Positions 19,216 to 26,395 of a stretch of 64,000 nt of DNA are shown piece after piece. Where the stretch lies: the NCBI RefSeq assembly GCF_047238265.1, contig NZ_JBDFMM010000001.1, forward strand, positions 2,604,001-2,668,000, in the 5' to 3' direction. This DNA is from Paenibacillus_F sp047238265. GTDB taxonomy: Bacteria > Bacillota > Bacilli > Paenibacillales > NBRC-103111. A program made the position numbers and the translations under genes. A model generated the notes under the pieces. That model saw nothing but the letters and a program-made list of their open reading frames with translations, did not search any database and was not told the DNA's origin. Numbering within the stretch: the first letter of the stretch is position 1; each line of letters starts with the position of its first letter.

Positions 19216-19866
19216 GTGGAACAAACGAGAGAATCGTTTTCCAAATTTGTTGTGGACGAAGGGATCATCCGGTTCGGCGAATTTATTTTGAAATCGAAAC
19301 GGGTCAGCCCATATTTCTTTAATTTCGGCTCATTCGACGATTCCAGGAAATTAACGGCACTGGGTTCGTTCTATGCCTCGACGATTGTGCGGGAACAAAT
19401 CGAATATGACGTGATTTTCGGGCCGGCGTACAAGGGGATCCCGATCTCGCTTGCGACAGCGCTCGCTTTGTTCAGCGGACACGGAATCAACGCGAATTTC
19501 GCCTTTAACCGCAAGGAACCGAAGGCATACGGGGAAGGCGGAAATATTATCGGGTCCGGAATCGCGGGCAAAAACGTGCTGGCGGTGGACGATGTGCTGA
19601 CCTCGGGCAGGACGATCAAAGATACGAAGGAACTGATCGAAAGCCAGGGCGGCCGGCTCTCGGCTTTCCTGGTTGCGCTGGATAGGGAGGAAAAGGGGCA
19701 GCAGGGACGCCTCTCCGCGTTAGAGGAAGCCGCCTTGGCCTATGATGTCAACATCTATTCGGTAGCGGGCATCCGGGATATTGTGGCGTACATGCGGACT
19801 CAGGGGAATAGGGAAGATCTGCTGGACAGGATCGGCACCTACCTGCAGCTTCACGGTACCGCCTGA
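19216..19866 (+). CDS. pyrE: orotate phosphoribosyltransferase, proteobacterial type
   Basis: A 216-residue phosphoribosyltransferase that joins orotate and PRPP to give orotidine monophosphate. RFGEFILKSKRVSPYFFN, FGPAYKGIPIS, FNRKEPKAYGEGG and the PRPP loop VLAVDDVLTSGRT follow E. coli PyrE closely. The usual Firmicutes enzyme is of a different subfamily, so this looks like an acquired extra copy. GTG 19216 is chosen because GGAGG lies seven bases upstream; the frame is open to 19189. Sitting between an SbnA-like enzyme and a class 2 PyrD, it may be a drug-tolerant copy or a biosynthetic enzyme acting on an orotate-like ring. Confidence 0.9.
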   Translation: MEQTRESFSKFVVDEGIIRFGEFILKSKRVSPYFFNFGSFDDSRKLTALGSFYASTIVREQIEYDVIFGPAYKGIPISLATALALFSGHGINANFAFNRKEPKAYGEGGNIIGSGIAGKNVLAVDDVLTSGRTIKDTKELIESQGGRLSAFLVALDREEKGQQGRLSALEEAALAYDVNIYSVAGIRDIVAYMRTQGNREDLLDRIGTYLQLHGTA

Positions 19867-19937
19867 CCGTCAACAGCGAAGCCGGCCTGCATGTCGCCTC
19901 CGGCCTCGCGGTTAGTCTGAAAAGGGGAGGAAATCAG

Positions 19938-21047
19938 TTGATTTATGAAGCCTTGGTGAAGCCCATGCTCTTTAGAATGGAGCCTGAGGAAGCTCATGAC
20001 TTCGTTTTGCGGAATTTGCAGAGAATCCAGCGGCAGCCCGGACTTCTGTATCTGCTTGAGAAGCTGTACGGAGTCAGGGAGGAACCCCGGCTGGCCAGCG
20101 AAATGCTGGGAATCCGGTTTCCCAGTCCCATCGGCCTGGCTGCGGGTCTGGACAAAGATGCCCGGGCGGTGCCCGCTCTTTCTTCGATGGGCTTCGGGTT
20201 TATGGAAGTGGGCAGCGTCACGCCCGTCGGTCAAGCGGGAAACGACCGCCCGCGCCTGTTCCGCCTGCCCGACGACGAGGCTCTGATTAACCGGATGGGT
20301 TTCAACAACGGAGGCATTCACGCCATGAAGGAACGGCTGGAGAGCTGCAGCGTTCTCAAAATTCCGCTTGGCATCAACATCGGCAAAAACAAACAGACGC
20401 CCAACGAGAAAGCGCATGAGGACTATACGAAGTGTCTTCGTTCCTTGTATCCGTACGCGGACTTTTTTATCATCAATATCAGCTCGCCCAACACGCCCGA
20501 TCTCCGTAAGCTTCAGCACGGGAGCGAACTGGATGAACTGCTGATCCGCATTACGGCAGAAACGGAGCGACTCAACGCCCGCCACCGGGGGGACAAGCCC
20601 GTTTTTGTAAAAATTGCGCCGGATATGGACGGCGGAGAGCTCGAAAACATGATCGGCAAAATCATGAAGCACGGAATACCGGGCGTCATAGCGGCCAATA
20701 CGACCGTGACGAGAAGCGGGCTCACTCATCCCCACAGGGAGGAAACCGGCGGACTCAGCGGAAAACCGCTGCATCTGAAATCGACGGAGATTATCCGCAG
20801 TATTTATAAGCAGAGCGGGGGAACGCTGAAAATCATCGGGTCGGGCGGTATCTTCACGGCCCGGGACGTGTACGATAAAATCCGTGCGGGCGCCTCCCTC
20901 GTTGAAATCTACACGTCCTTTATTTACAAAGGACCCGGCATCAACCGGGCATGCAGCAGCGAGCTGCTGGACCTGCTGAAGCTGGACGGATTCGGCAGCC
21001 TGTCCGAAGCGGTCGGGGCGGATCATGCGCCCGGCAGCGGCGCGTGA
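19938..21047 (+). CDS. pyrD: class 2 (quinone-dependent) dihydroorotate dehydrogenase
   Basis: A 369-residue membrane-associated flavoenzyme that oxidises dihydroorotate and passes electrons to quinone. The N-terminal 40 residues (LVKPMLFRMEPEEAHDF) are the helices typical of class 2. SPIGLAAGLDKD, NRMGFNN, GINIGKNKQTP and NISSPNTPDLRKLQ (catalytic Ser in this last motif) match E. coli PyrD. B. subtilis-type Firmicutes rely on class 1B PyrD with PyrK. The TTG start has AGGGGAGG seven bases upstream. It closes the operon before a strong terminator. A class 2 enzyme could confer tolerance to an inhibitor of the native enzyme; this is inference. Confidence 0.9.
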   Translation: MIYEALVKPMLFRMEPEEAHDFVLRNLQRIQRQPGLLYLLEKLYGVREEPRLASEMLGIRFPSPIGLAAGLDKDARAVPALSSMGFGFMEVGSVTPVGQAGNDRPRLFRLPDDEALINRMGFNNGGIHAMKERLESCSVLKIPLGINIGKNKQTPNEKAHEDYTKCLRSLYPYADFFIINISSPNTPDLRKLQHGSELDELLIRITAETERLNARHRGDKPVFVKIAPDMDGGELENMIGKIMKHGIPGVIAANTTVTRSGLTHPHREETGGLSGKPLHLKSTEIIRSIYKQSGGTLKIIGSGGIFTARDVYDKIRAGASLVEIYTSFIYKGPGINRACSSELLDLLKLDGFGSLSEAVGADHAPGSGA

Positions 21048-21059
21048 CGAAAGCAGGGG

Positions 21060-21092
21060 AAAAAGGCGGGGGAAAGTTCCCCGCCTTTTTTG
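21060..21092. terminator. bidirectional intrinsic terminator
   Basis: AAAAAGGCGGGG / CCCCGCCTTTTTT hairpin between the convergent pyrD and L,D-transpeptidase genes. Confidence 0.85.
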
Positions 21093-21095
21093 GCG

Positions 21096-21569
21096 TCAGA
21101 TGTTGTTTACGGTCAGCTTACCGCTGCCGCCGACGGATTTGATTTTGTTGATCAGCGCATTCTGGTTGCTGTTGGACAAACGGATACAGCCGTATGTGGG
21201 TCTCAGCGGATACCACGAAGCGGAAGAGTCCGTGGACGCGTCGCCGCCGTGGATCATAAAGCCGAAACGGCCGTTATTCTCCGCGATAAGCGCGTTGCCG
21301 CTCGTCGGATCGAGATTGACCCGGCTGTACGGGCCGTACGAAGACTGCGGCGTCCCGGCACCGATGACGGAAGCGGCATACACGCCGGTCGGCGTATCGG
21401 CATTCGTCATCTTCCAGTTGGCGTGGTTATTGTTGTTGGCGGGATCGTTCGAGCCGCGTCCCAGCGCTTCGACCGGACCGAAGACGAGCGCTCCGCTTCC
21501 GTCGTACATTTTCAGGGTTCCCTTGTTGTCCCGGTTGGCAGGGAAATTGGCAATAATATGGTAACTCAT
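21096..21569 (-). CDS. L,D-transpeptidase (YkuD domain)
   Basis: A 157-residue protein made almost entirely of the YkuD catalytic domain, which makes 3-3 cross-links in peptidoglycan or attaches proteins to it. The catalytic motif HGG (His107) and YGCIRLSN (Cys128) is intact. There is no signal peptide or LysM domain, which is odd for an enzyme acting outside the cell. ATG 21569 has AGGAGG eight bases upstream. About 110 bp further upstream lies a promoter of the same architecture as those of the adjacent split-sigma operon, so the gene is probably a member of that regulon. Confidence 0.88.
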   Translation of the reverse strand: MSYHIIANFPANRDNKGTLKMYDGSGALVFGPVEALGRGSNDPANNNNHANWKMTNADTPTGVYAASVIGAGTPQSSYGPYSRVNLDPTSGNALIAENNGRFGFMIHGGDASTDSSASWYPLRPTYGCIRLSNSNQNALINKIKSVGGSGKLTVNNI

Positions 21570-21676
21570 ACGATCAGCCTCCTAATGAAATGTAGACGGG
21601 AATCCGATGGAGCCGCAGCGGGAAGGAAGGACTCCGCTTCCGTTTCCGCCGCCTCGTTTTCCCTTCTCATCTATGT

Positions 21677-21708
21677 AGGTAAAAAAGGGGGGCTATTAAC
21701 AACCGAAA
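21677..21708 (-). promoter_or_regulatory. SigO-type promoter of the L,D-transpeptidase gene
   Basis: On the - strand TTTCGGTTGT (21708-21699), exactly 17 bp, then TACCT (21681-21677), continuing ACATAGAT. The same boxes and spacing stand before the sigO-like gene and, with a weaker upstream box, before yvrJ. Assignment to the split sigma factor is inferred from position and similarity. Confidence 0.7.
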
Positions 21709-21710
21709 CT

Positions 21711-21743
21711 AAAAAAAATCTCCTTGGGAAAGGAGATTTTTCA
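21711..21743 (-). terminator. terminator of the split-sigma operon
   Basis: AAAAATCTCC / GGAGATTTTT hairpin; reading on the - strand it ends in a run of eight T's. It lies just before the transpeptidase promoter, separating the two units. Confidence 0.8.
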
Positions 21744-21772
21744 GGTGGCTTTACCCATTCGCGGGTATTTCG

Positions 21773-22027
21773 TCAGGACTTGTCCGGGTTCGGGGCGGGT
21801 GAAGGAGGAAAATCCTCGCTTTGTTTCACCAGCGCGATAAAGTCTGTCACGATGCTTTGGACGGCGTCTTCGCGCGACATCCGGATGTAACGGCTTATTT
21901 TCAGAATATCGTCTTCGAAAACTTGCAGCAGCCGGAGCATGGCTTCGGGGTCTCCGTCCTTGCTTAGCCGGACGAGTTGGAGAAATTCTTCGTCTGAGAT
22001 AGGAAGCGGAGCATTTTCCTTTTCCAT
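21773..22027 (-). CDS. RsoA-like co-sigma protein (small region 2-like domain)
   Basis: An 84-residue protein, MEKENAPLPISDEEFLQLVR..., with the LSKDGDPEAMLRLLQVFEDD pattern shared by small helix-turn-helix_16/sigma-region-2-like proteins. In B. subtilis, RsoA (YvrHa) is such a protein and must join SigO (YvrI), which supplies region 4, to make a working two-part sigma factor. Here the gene overlaps the end of the region 4 gene by 64 bp, the strongest coupling in the window, consistent with equal production. The C-terminus is Pro-rich and probably disordered. Named from context and family pattern. Confidence 0.7.
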   Translation of the reverse strand: MEKENAPLPISDEEFLQLVRLSKDGDPEAMLRLLQVFEDDILKISRYIRMSREDAVQSIVTDFIALVKQSEDFPPSPAPNPDKS

Positions 22028-22326
22028 TTATTCACCGCCTGTTGGGACATATTGAGGTCTTTGGCGACCTGCGCTTCCGTTTTATCCTGGATATAAAGCT
22101 GATGGAGCACGTCCCTGCCCGTCCGGGAAGGGAGAGACTGGATCATGGCGAGCGTGTCCAGTTTGCTGTCGGAGCTTTCGGCAAAACCCCGTGCCGTAAA
22201 GGCCCAGCCGTTGTCCGACGCCGCATATTCGCGGTTGCTGAGCACCCGGGCTTTATATTGGATGCGCCACCCGATCCGGTACACTTCCTTTCTGTATTTC
22301 TCCACCAAAGTAGACTGCTGAGACAT
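21964..22326 (-). CDS. SigO-like sigma factor subunit (region 4 protein)
   Basis: A 120-residue protein ending in a sigma region 4 helix-turn-helix: IQSLPSRTGRDVLHQLYIQDKTEAQVAKDLNMSQQAVNKWKRKML. It has no recognisable region 2, which fits a split sigma factor whose region 2 is the next gene. ATG 22326 has AAGGGGTGA upstream. B. subtilis SigO (YvrI) is longer (about 176 residues); the order region 4 gene, region 2 gene, with yvrJ next door, matches the B. subtilis sigO-rsoA-yvrJ locus. Its own promoter shares the boxes of its likely targets, implying autoregulation. Confidence 0.75.
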   Translation of the reverse strand: MSQQSTLVEKYRKEVYRIGWRIQYKARVLSNREYAASDNGWAFTARGFAESSDSKLDTLAMIQSLPSRTGRDVLHQLYIQDKTEAQVAKDLNMSQQAVNKWKRKMLRFLSQTKNFSNSSG

Positions 22327-22356
22327 AAAAAATCACCCCTTCGTCTTTATCTAATA

Positions 22357-22388
22357 GGGTAATTCCAGTCGGCTTTTTACAACCGAAA
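22357..22388 (-). promoter_or_regulatory. SigO-type promoter of the split-sigma operon
   Basis: On the - strand TTTCGGTTGT (22388-22379), 17 bp, TACCC (22361-22357), then TATTAGAT. Same pattern as at 21677-21708. It starts 31 bp before the sigO-like ATG. Confidence 0.7.
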
Positions 22389-22430
22389 ATAGAACGTATG
22401 TTCTTGTTTTCCTCTCTTTATTATACCTCA

Positions 22431-22460
22431 TTTGTTGTAAAAAAGACACATTTTTTACCC
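22431..22460 (+). promoter_or_regulatory. SigO-type promoter of yvrJ
   Basis: TTTGTTGT (22431-22438), exactly 17 bp, TACCC (22456-22460), then TACAAAAT. The core GTTGT-N17-TACC is shared with the two - strand promoters. It stands back to back with the sigO promoter. Confidence 0.65.
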
Positions 22461-22492
22461 TACAAAATGAGGCGGAAAGGAGGAAAAAAAGG

Positions 22493-22711
22493 ATGGATCT
22501 GACTGCCGAAAGTCTGGTGTCTCTGGTGACGAATGTCGGCTTTCCGGTTACGCTCTGCTTCGTTCTGCTCCGTTACGTGCTGCAGACGATGGGCGAAAAG
22601 CTGGATAAACTGGACAGCTCGCTGAACAAATTGTGCCGGCTGATTAAAGAAATCGATGCCCGGTCCGACCGGGGGCGCGTCAGTGAAGACAAAAACGTCA
22701 AGCGGCCTTAA
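22493..22711 (+). CDS. yvrJ: YvrJ-family small membrane protein
   Basis: A 72-residue protein with one N-terminal membrane segment (LVTNVGFPVTLCFVLLRYVL) followed by an amphipathic charged helix (MGEKLDKLDSSLNKLCRLI), the pattern of YvrJ-family proteins. AGGAGG lies nine bases before the ATG. In B. subtilis yvrJ sits beside sigO-rsoA and depends on that sigma factor; the divergent arrangement and matching promoter here repeat this. Its function is unknown. Confidence 0.8.
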   Translation: MDLTAESLVSLVTNVGFPVTLCFVLLRYVLQTMGEKLDKLDSSLNKLCRLIKEIDARSDRGRVSEDKNVKRP

Positions 22712-22746
22712 AAAAGAGGAGTGCACCGGGCTCCTCCGACTGCGGC

Positions 22747-22784
22747 GAAACCCCTGTCCGATGCGGCAGCGGGTTTCTTTTTTT
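22747..22784 (+). terminator. intrinsic terminator after yvrJ
   Basis: GAAACCCCTG...CAGCGGGTTTC hairpin followed by seven T's. Confidence 0.75.
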
Positions 22785-22859
22785 GTCAGGTAATTAATCC
22801 GGCTGGAGCAGAAGAAGGGGAGGATAATCATCTTTCCGGGAGATCCTGCATATGATATA

Positions 22860-22894
22860 TTAGGTAGTACCTAACTAATTAAGGCAATACCTAA
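22860..22894 (+). promoter_or_regulatory. operator pair upstream of XRE regulator
   Basis: TTAGGTAGTACCTAA (22860-22874) is a perfect 7-1-7 palindrome; a related site TTAAGGCAATACCTAA lies at 22879-22894. A TATGAT box (22851-22856) abuts the first. This fits autorepression by the small helix-turn-helix protein that follows. Confidence 0.65.
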
Positions 22895-22907
22895 TTATTA
22901 TCTGGAG

Positions 22908-23156
22908 GTGAGTGTTCTGCTGATCTGGATGCTGCGGAAAATCATGGCTGAAAGAGGACTGTGGACCGGCGCCGCACTTGCGCGTCTGCTGAAGGAGAAA
23001 GCCGGTTACGACTTGTCGGCCCCTTCCATTTCCGCTCTGTTGAACGAAACGCCGAAACAGATGAAAGCGGACACGCTTGACGCTTTATGTACCGCACTGG
23101 ACTGTACGCCGGGAGATTTGTGGGTTCACAAGCCGTCCGGCAGGAGAGGCGCTTAA
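22908..23156 (+). CDS. small XRE/Cro-type helix-turn-helix regulator
   Basis: Up to 82 residues, with MLRKIMAERGLWTGAALARLL then SAPSISALLNETPKQMKADTLDALCTALDC, the pattern of YozG-like single-domain XRE regulators. The start is unclear. GTG 22908 overlaps the GGAGGTG ribosome site, ATG 22929 is 18 bases away from it, and CTG 22917 or 22920 have ideal spacing. The outer limit is given here. The two palindromes in front suggest autorepression. It runs straight into the deformylase gene 29 bp later, so it may also tune that gene. Confidence 0.75.
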   Translation: MSVLLIWMLRKIMAERGLWTGAALARLLKEKAGYDLSAPSISALLNETPKQMKADTLDALCTALDCTPGDLWVHKPSGRRGA

Positions 23157-23185
23157 GCCGGTTATTTTATAAGGAGTTGAAGCCC

Positions 23186-23704
23186 GTGGCCGTAAAAAAA
23201 ATCCTTCCTTTCGGAGATCCCATCTTAAGAAAAGAAGCGAAGCCCGTCCAGGAAATTAACGCGAGAGTGCTCAAATTGCTGGATGATATGACGGATACTT
23301 TGTACGCGGAGGAAGGAAGAGCGGGATTGGCCGCTCCTCAGGTAGGTATTCTTCGCCGTATCATTGTGATGGACTGCGGGGAGGGTTTGATTGAGCTTAT
23401 AAATCCCCAAATTGTGGACATGAGCGGAGAACAAACCGGGCCCGAGGCGTGTTTATCTTATCCGGGCTTTGCGGGCATCGTGAAAAGAGCGGAATACGTG
23501 AAGATTACGACGCTGGACAGGAGCGGGAATACATGCGAGCTGGAAGGGGAGGGTTATCTGGCCCGCTGCATCCAGCACGAGATGGATCATTTGAACGGCA
23601 TCCTGTTCGTGGATCGCGTCGTCCGGAACGGTTTTTATAAGGAACAGACGGGACAGCCGGCCGATCTGGCCGAAGTTCTCCGTTTGACGAACCGGAAGTA
23701 TTAG
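23186..23704 (+). CDS. def: peptide deformylase
   Basis: A 172-residue metalloenzyme that removes the formyl group from new proteins. All three motifs are present: GLAAPQVG, EACLSYPG (EGCLS class with Ala for Gly, metal Cys kept), and QHEMDHLNG (metal His pair with catalytic Glu). GTG 23186 is chosen, with AAGGAG nine bases upstream; the frame is open further back into the XRE gene. It is probably one of two or more deformylases in the genome, since housekeeping def normally pairs with fmt, which is absent here. Confidence 0.92.
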   Translation: MAVKKILPFGDPILRKEAKPVQEINARVLKLLDDMTDTLYAEEGRAGLAAPQVGILRRIIVMDCGEGLIELINPQIVDMSGEQTGPEACLSYPGFAGIVKRAEYVKITTLDRSGNTCELEGEGYLARCIQHEMDHLNGILFVDRVVRNGFYKEQTGQPADLAEVLRLTNRKY

Positions 23705-23776
23705 ACGGACCTCAGTCGTTTGGTTAAAGCCGAATAAGGGACGAATGCGTTAAAAGAAATGCCCGCCGAACGTTGA

Positions 23777-23812
23777 CAAAAGGCTGCCGGAAATCCGGCG
23801 GCTTTTGTTTTT
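23777..23812 (+). terminator. intrinsic terminator after def
   Basis: CAAAAGGCTGCCGG / CCGGCGGCTTTTG hairpin around AAAT, then T's. Confidence 0.8.
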
Positions 23813-23859
23813 TAAGAGAGCGAAATAAAGAGAAGGTTTAATTGACGAAAGCGTTGTGT

Positions 23860-23886
23860 TATAATTTTACCTATCGGTAAGTAAAA
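23860..23886 (+). promoter_or_regulatory. TATAAT box with overlapping palindromic operator
   Basis: TATAAT (23860-23865) is followed at once by TTACCTATCGGTAA (23867-23880), a near-perfect palindrome flanked by TTTTAC and GTAAAA. This fits autorepression by the TetR protein that follows. Confidence 0.6.
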
Positions 23887-23915
23887 TGAATAGCAGCAGT
23901 GAGGGAGAAAAATCC

Positions 23916-24494
23916 ATGTCCAATAATCAGACCCATCAACAGATCCTCGAAGCCGCCTTCAAGCTGTTTGCGGAGCATGGCATCGATAAAACAAGCCTCT
24001 CTATGATTGCGGCCGAAGTCGGGATCACGAAACCCGCCATCTATTATCATTTTTCTTCGAAAGAGGCGCTGATTTCGTTCATTTTCGAGGAAACGTTCCG
24101 GGACTACACGTTTTCCCACTATTTCAAGCCCGACGAATTTACAAAAGAAAACTTTCAGACTCTGCTTGTCGAGAACGGATTGAAAATGCTTCCGAGTGAA
24201 GAAGAAGAATACAGCGTTCTGCGTGTATTGAACGAATTCCTGCTGGCCGTAAGCCGTCAGGACGTTTACAAGCAGCGGCTCTATGAGATCGAAGAAGATT
24301 TTCTGCTTGGCTTCACGGCCTTGATGCAAAAAGGCGTTGAGCTTGGCGTCGTCGCTCCGGAAAAAATTTCGGCGAAGGCATACGTTCTTGCGCTCGTCAT
24401 CGACAATTTAAGCAACTTCATGCTGATGGGCTTCAAGCCGGACGTTAGAGAAGTGTGGAGCGAAGCTGTCAGAGGCGTATTGATTCACGGCTGA
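23916..24494 (+). CDS. TetR-family transcriptional repressor
   Basis: A 192-residue dimeric repressor. The DNA-binding part is ILEAAFKLFAEHGIDKTSLS followed by IAAEVGITKPAIYYHFSSKEAL (residues 8-50), with the C-terminal half a ligand-binding helical domain. ATG 23916 is preferred over 23886 because GAGGGAG lies eight bases upstream. A palindromic operator overlaps its own promoter. The YqeB-like membrane protein gene follows 66 bp later with no terminator, so the two probably form an operon. Ligand unknown. Confidence 0.88.
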   Translation: MSNNQTHQQILEAAFKLFAEHGIDKTSLSMIAAEVGITKPAIYYHFSSKEALISFIFEETFRDYTFSHYFKPDEFTKENFQTLLVENGLKMLPSEEEEYSVLRVLNEFLLAVSRQDVYKQRLYEIEEDFLLGFTALMQKGVELGVVAPEKISAKAYVLALVIDNLSNFMLMGFKPDVREVWSEAVRGVLIHG

Positions 24495-24560
24495 AGCTCT
24501 GCGACTGCACGAAATTCTGTTACCGCCGGTGATTATTTTAAGCAAAGCAGGTGATTTCAT

Positions 24561-25268
24561 TTGACAAGTTTCCCTACACGACAGCAGGAGGTAACCGTCG
24601 GACTCGATAAGGCGTCGCGGATTATACTGCTTGCCGGACCGGTCCTGCTGGGAGGTATTCTGGGTTATTTTGTGCCCAGTCTTGCGAGGTTGGCCCTTAA
24701 GCTTCCCTGGATCCCGTTTCAGGGTCCCATTGAAGTGATTACTTCTTTCCACGGTTCCTGGATAGCGCTCCTTACCGCCTTGCTCGGCGCCGGAGCAGGT
24801 CTATGGTTTACGGGACAGGCGTTTAAGGAAATCGTGTTTGTCACCTTATCGGAGCAAGAAATTCAGCTGAAAAAGGACAATAAGGTGCAGAGAATTCCCC
24901 ATGAGTCGGTCCGTACCGTGTTTATGGACGGCAAACAAATGGTTATTCTGGGAGCCGCCGGCCGGGAATTGGCCCGCGAAACGTATGAGGCTCCCGCGGA
25001 AAGCCTTCCCGCCGCGTTAGAACCGTTCGGCTACCCCTGGTCGGGCGATGGGGACCCGTACAGGGACCGGTACGCCAGGTGGGTGCCCGATATGCCCGGC
25101 GTCAGCCCGCCTGTCAATGCGCTCCTGAAAGCGCGCGAACGGGCGCTGCAGAAGAAGGAAAAGGAAGAAGCGGCGGATTTGCGGCGCGAAATCGCCAAAC
25201 TCGGCTTCGTGATCCGGGATGAGGGAACGCGCCAGTATTGGCGCGGAACGGACGAAAGCGAAGGGTAG
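24561..25268 (+). CDS. YqeB-like membrane protein
   Basis: A 235-residue protein with two membrane segments: residues 20-50 (IILLAGPVLLGGILGYFVP) and 65-95 (FHGSWIALLTALLGAGAGLWF). The rest is a large charged cytoplasmic region ending in NALLKARERALQKKEKEEAADL. The conserved segments WIPFQGP, VFMDGKQMVILG and YGYPW/GYPWSGD follow B. subtilis YqeB, of unknown function. TTG 24561 has GGTGAT about ten bases upstream. Probably cotranscribed with the TetR gene. Confidence 0.75.
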   Translation: MTSFPTRQQEVTVGLDKASRIILLAGPVLLGGILGYFVPSLARLALKLPWIPFQGPIEVITSFHGSWIALLTALLGAGAGLWFTGQAFKEIVFVTLSEQEIQLKKDNKVQRIPHESVRTVFMDGKQMVILGAAGRELARETYEAPAESLPAALEPFGYPWSGDGDPYRDRYARWVPDMPGVSPPVNALLKARERALQKKEKEEAADLRREIAKLGFVIRDEGTRQYWRGTDESEG

Positions 25269-25460
25269 CCGCAGTCCTGCCGGACGGCTGGGGAAGGTTC
25301 ATCCAAAGCGGATGTTGTCTGCCGCTTGCGGCGCGGGGTATTTTTTCTCCGCTTGGCTCTGAGACCACCGCGTGTTGAGGCATGACATACCCGCGGCAGG
25401 CTCAAGCAAAGCGGAAAGACGCAGCCGTCTGCTTTAGAGGGAGGGCAGCGGCAGCCCCGT

Positions 25461-26243
25461 TCATGTCACGCGTACATAGAAGCGCTCGTCGTGGTTGTCC
25501 ACCTGAACCGGCGCTTCGAAAAACTCGCTCAGCACAGCGGAGTTCATCAGCTCGCCGGTCGCTCCCTGACGCACGGCCTCTCCCTGCCTGAGCAGAAGCG
25601 TATGTCCGAATACCGGAAGAATTTCTTCGGTATGATGGGTGACGTAGATCAGGGTCGGCGCCTGTTCCTGACGCGTCAGTTCGCCGATGCTTTCCAGGAG
25701 CTTCTCGCGCGAGAACAAATCGAGCCCATTGCACGGCTCGTCCAGAATCAGCAGCTTCGGCTCGGCCATCAGCGCTCTGGCGATGAGAACTTTCTGCTTT
25801 TCGCCCTGGGAGCAGGTCCGGAATTCGCGGTCCCACAGATGCAGACAGCCCATCGTGCGCATAAGGGCTTCGGCCCGGTTCAAATCATCATCCGTAAGCC
25901 GTTCGTACAAGCCGATCGTAGCGTACTTTCCGCTGATGACGACCATTTGGGCTTTGTCCGTGCCGTACAATTTGTCCTGCAGAGAAGAGCTTACCCAGCC
26001 GATCGACTGCCGCAGTTCACGCAGATCGATTTCTCCGAACCGGTGACCGAGCACGGTTACGGAGCCGCGGCTCGGCCAGATATAGCCGTTAATGAGATTA
26101 AGCAGCGTCGTTTTGCCGGACCCGTTCAAGCCGAGAAGAGCCCAATGCTCTTTAGGCCGTACCGTCCAGGTGACCCCTTTGAGCAATTCCTTGTTTCCTG
26201 TTTTCCAGGTTACATCTTTTAGTTCGATGATCGCACTATCCAT
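25461..26243 (-). CDS. ABC transporter ATPase (YlmA/ModF-like)
   Basis: A 260-residue ATPase. Walker A is GLNGSGKTT, the Q-loop region is IGWVSSSLQ, the signature is CSQGEKQKV (unusual in place of LSGGQ), Walker B is LLILDEPCNGLD, and the H-loop is YVTHHTEEI. The HWALLGLNGSGKTTLLNLI and GEKQKVLIARALM pattern is that of YlmA-like proteins. No permease lies beside it, so the partner is unknown or it acts in another role. ATG 26243 is chosen with GGAG nine bases upstream; the frame is open to 26366. Divergent from the AraC gene. Confidence 0.85.
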   Translation of the reverse strand: MDSAIIELKDVTWKTGNKELLKGVTWTVRPKEHWALLGLNGSGKTTLLNLINGYIWPSRGSVTVLGHRFGEIDLRELRQSIGWVSSSLQDKLYGTDKAQMVVISGKYATIGLYERLTDDDLNRAEALMRTMGCLHLWDREFRTCSQGEKQKVLIARALMAEPKLLILDEPCNGLDLFSREKLLESIGELTRQEQAPTLIYVTHHTEEILPVFGHTLLLRQGEAVRQGATGELMNSAVLSEFFEAPVQVDNHDERFYVRVT

Positions 26244-26395
26244 AGTTTTCGTCTCCATTTTCGTGAATTGGGGAAAGGAAAGTTTCCCTAGCTTTTTATT
26301 CATCATAAAGACAGTTGGAGACGCTGTCGATACCAATTGTGCCGGATCAGGATCAATAAAAAGCAATTTTCGCTATTGCGGGGAGGTTCAGGCCC

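Noticed and set aside
19216..21047. pyrE-pyrD as the ordinary pyrimidine operon
   Set aside because: No pyrR, pyrB, pyrC, carA/B or pyrF nearby, no PyrR-type leader, and both proteins are of the type not usual in this group; kept as a specialised copy, though the genome must be checked.
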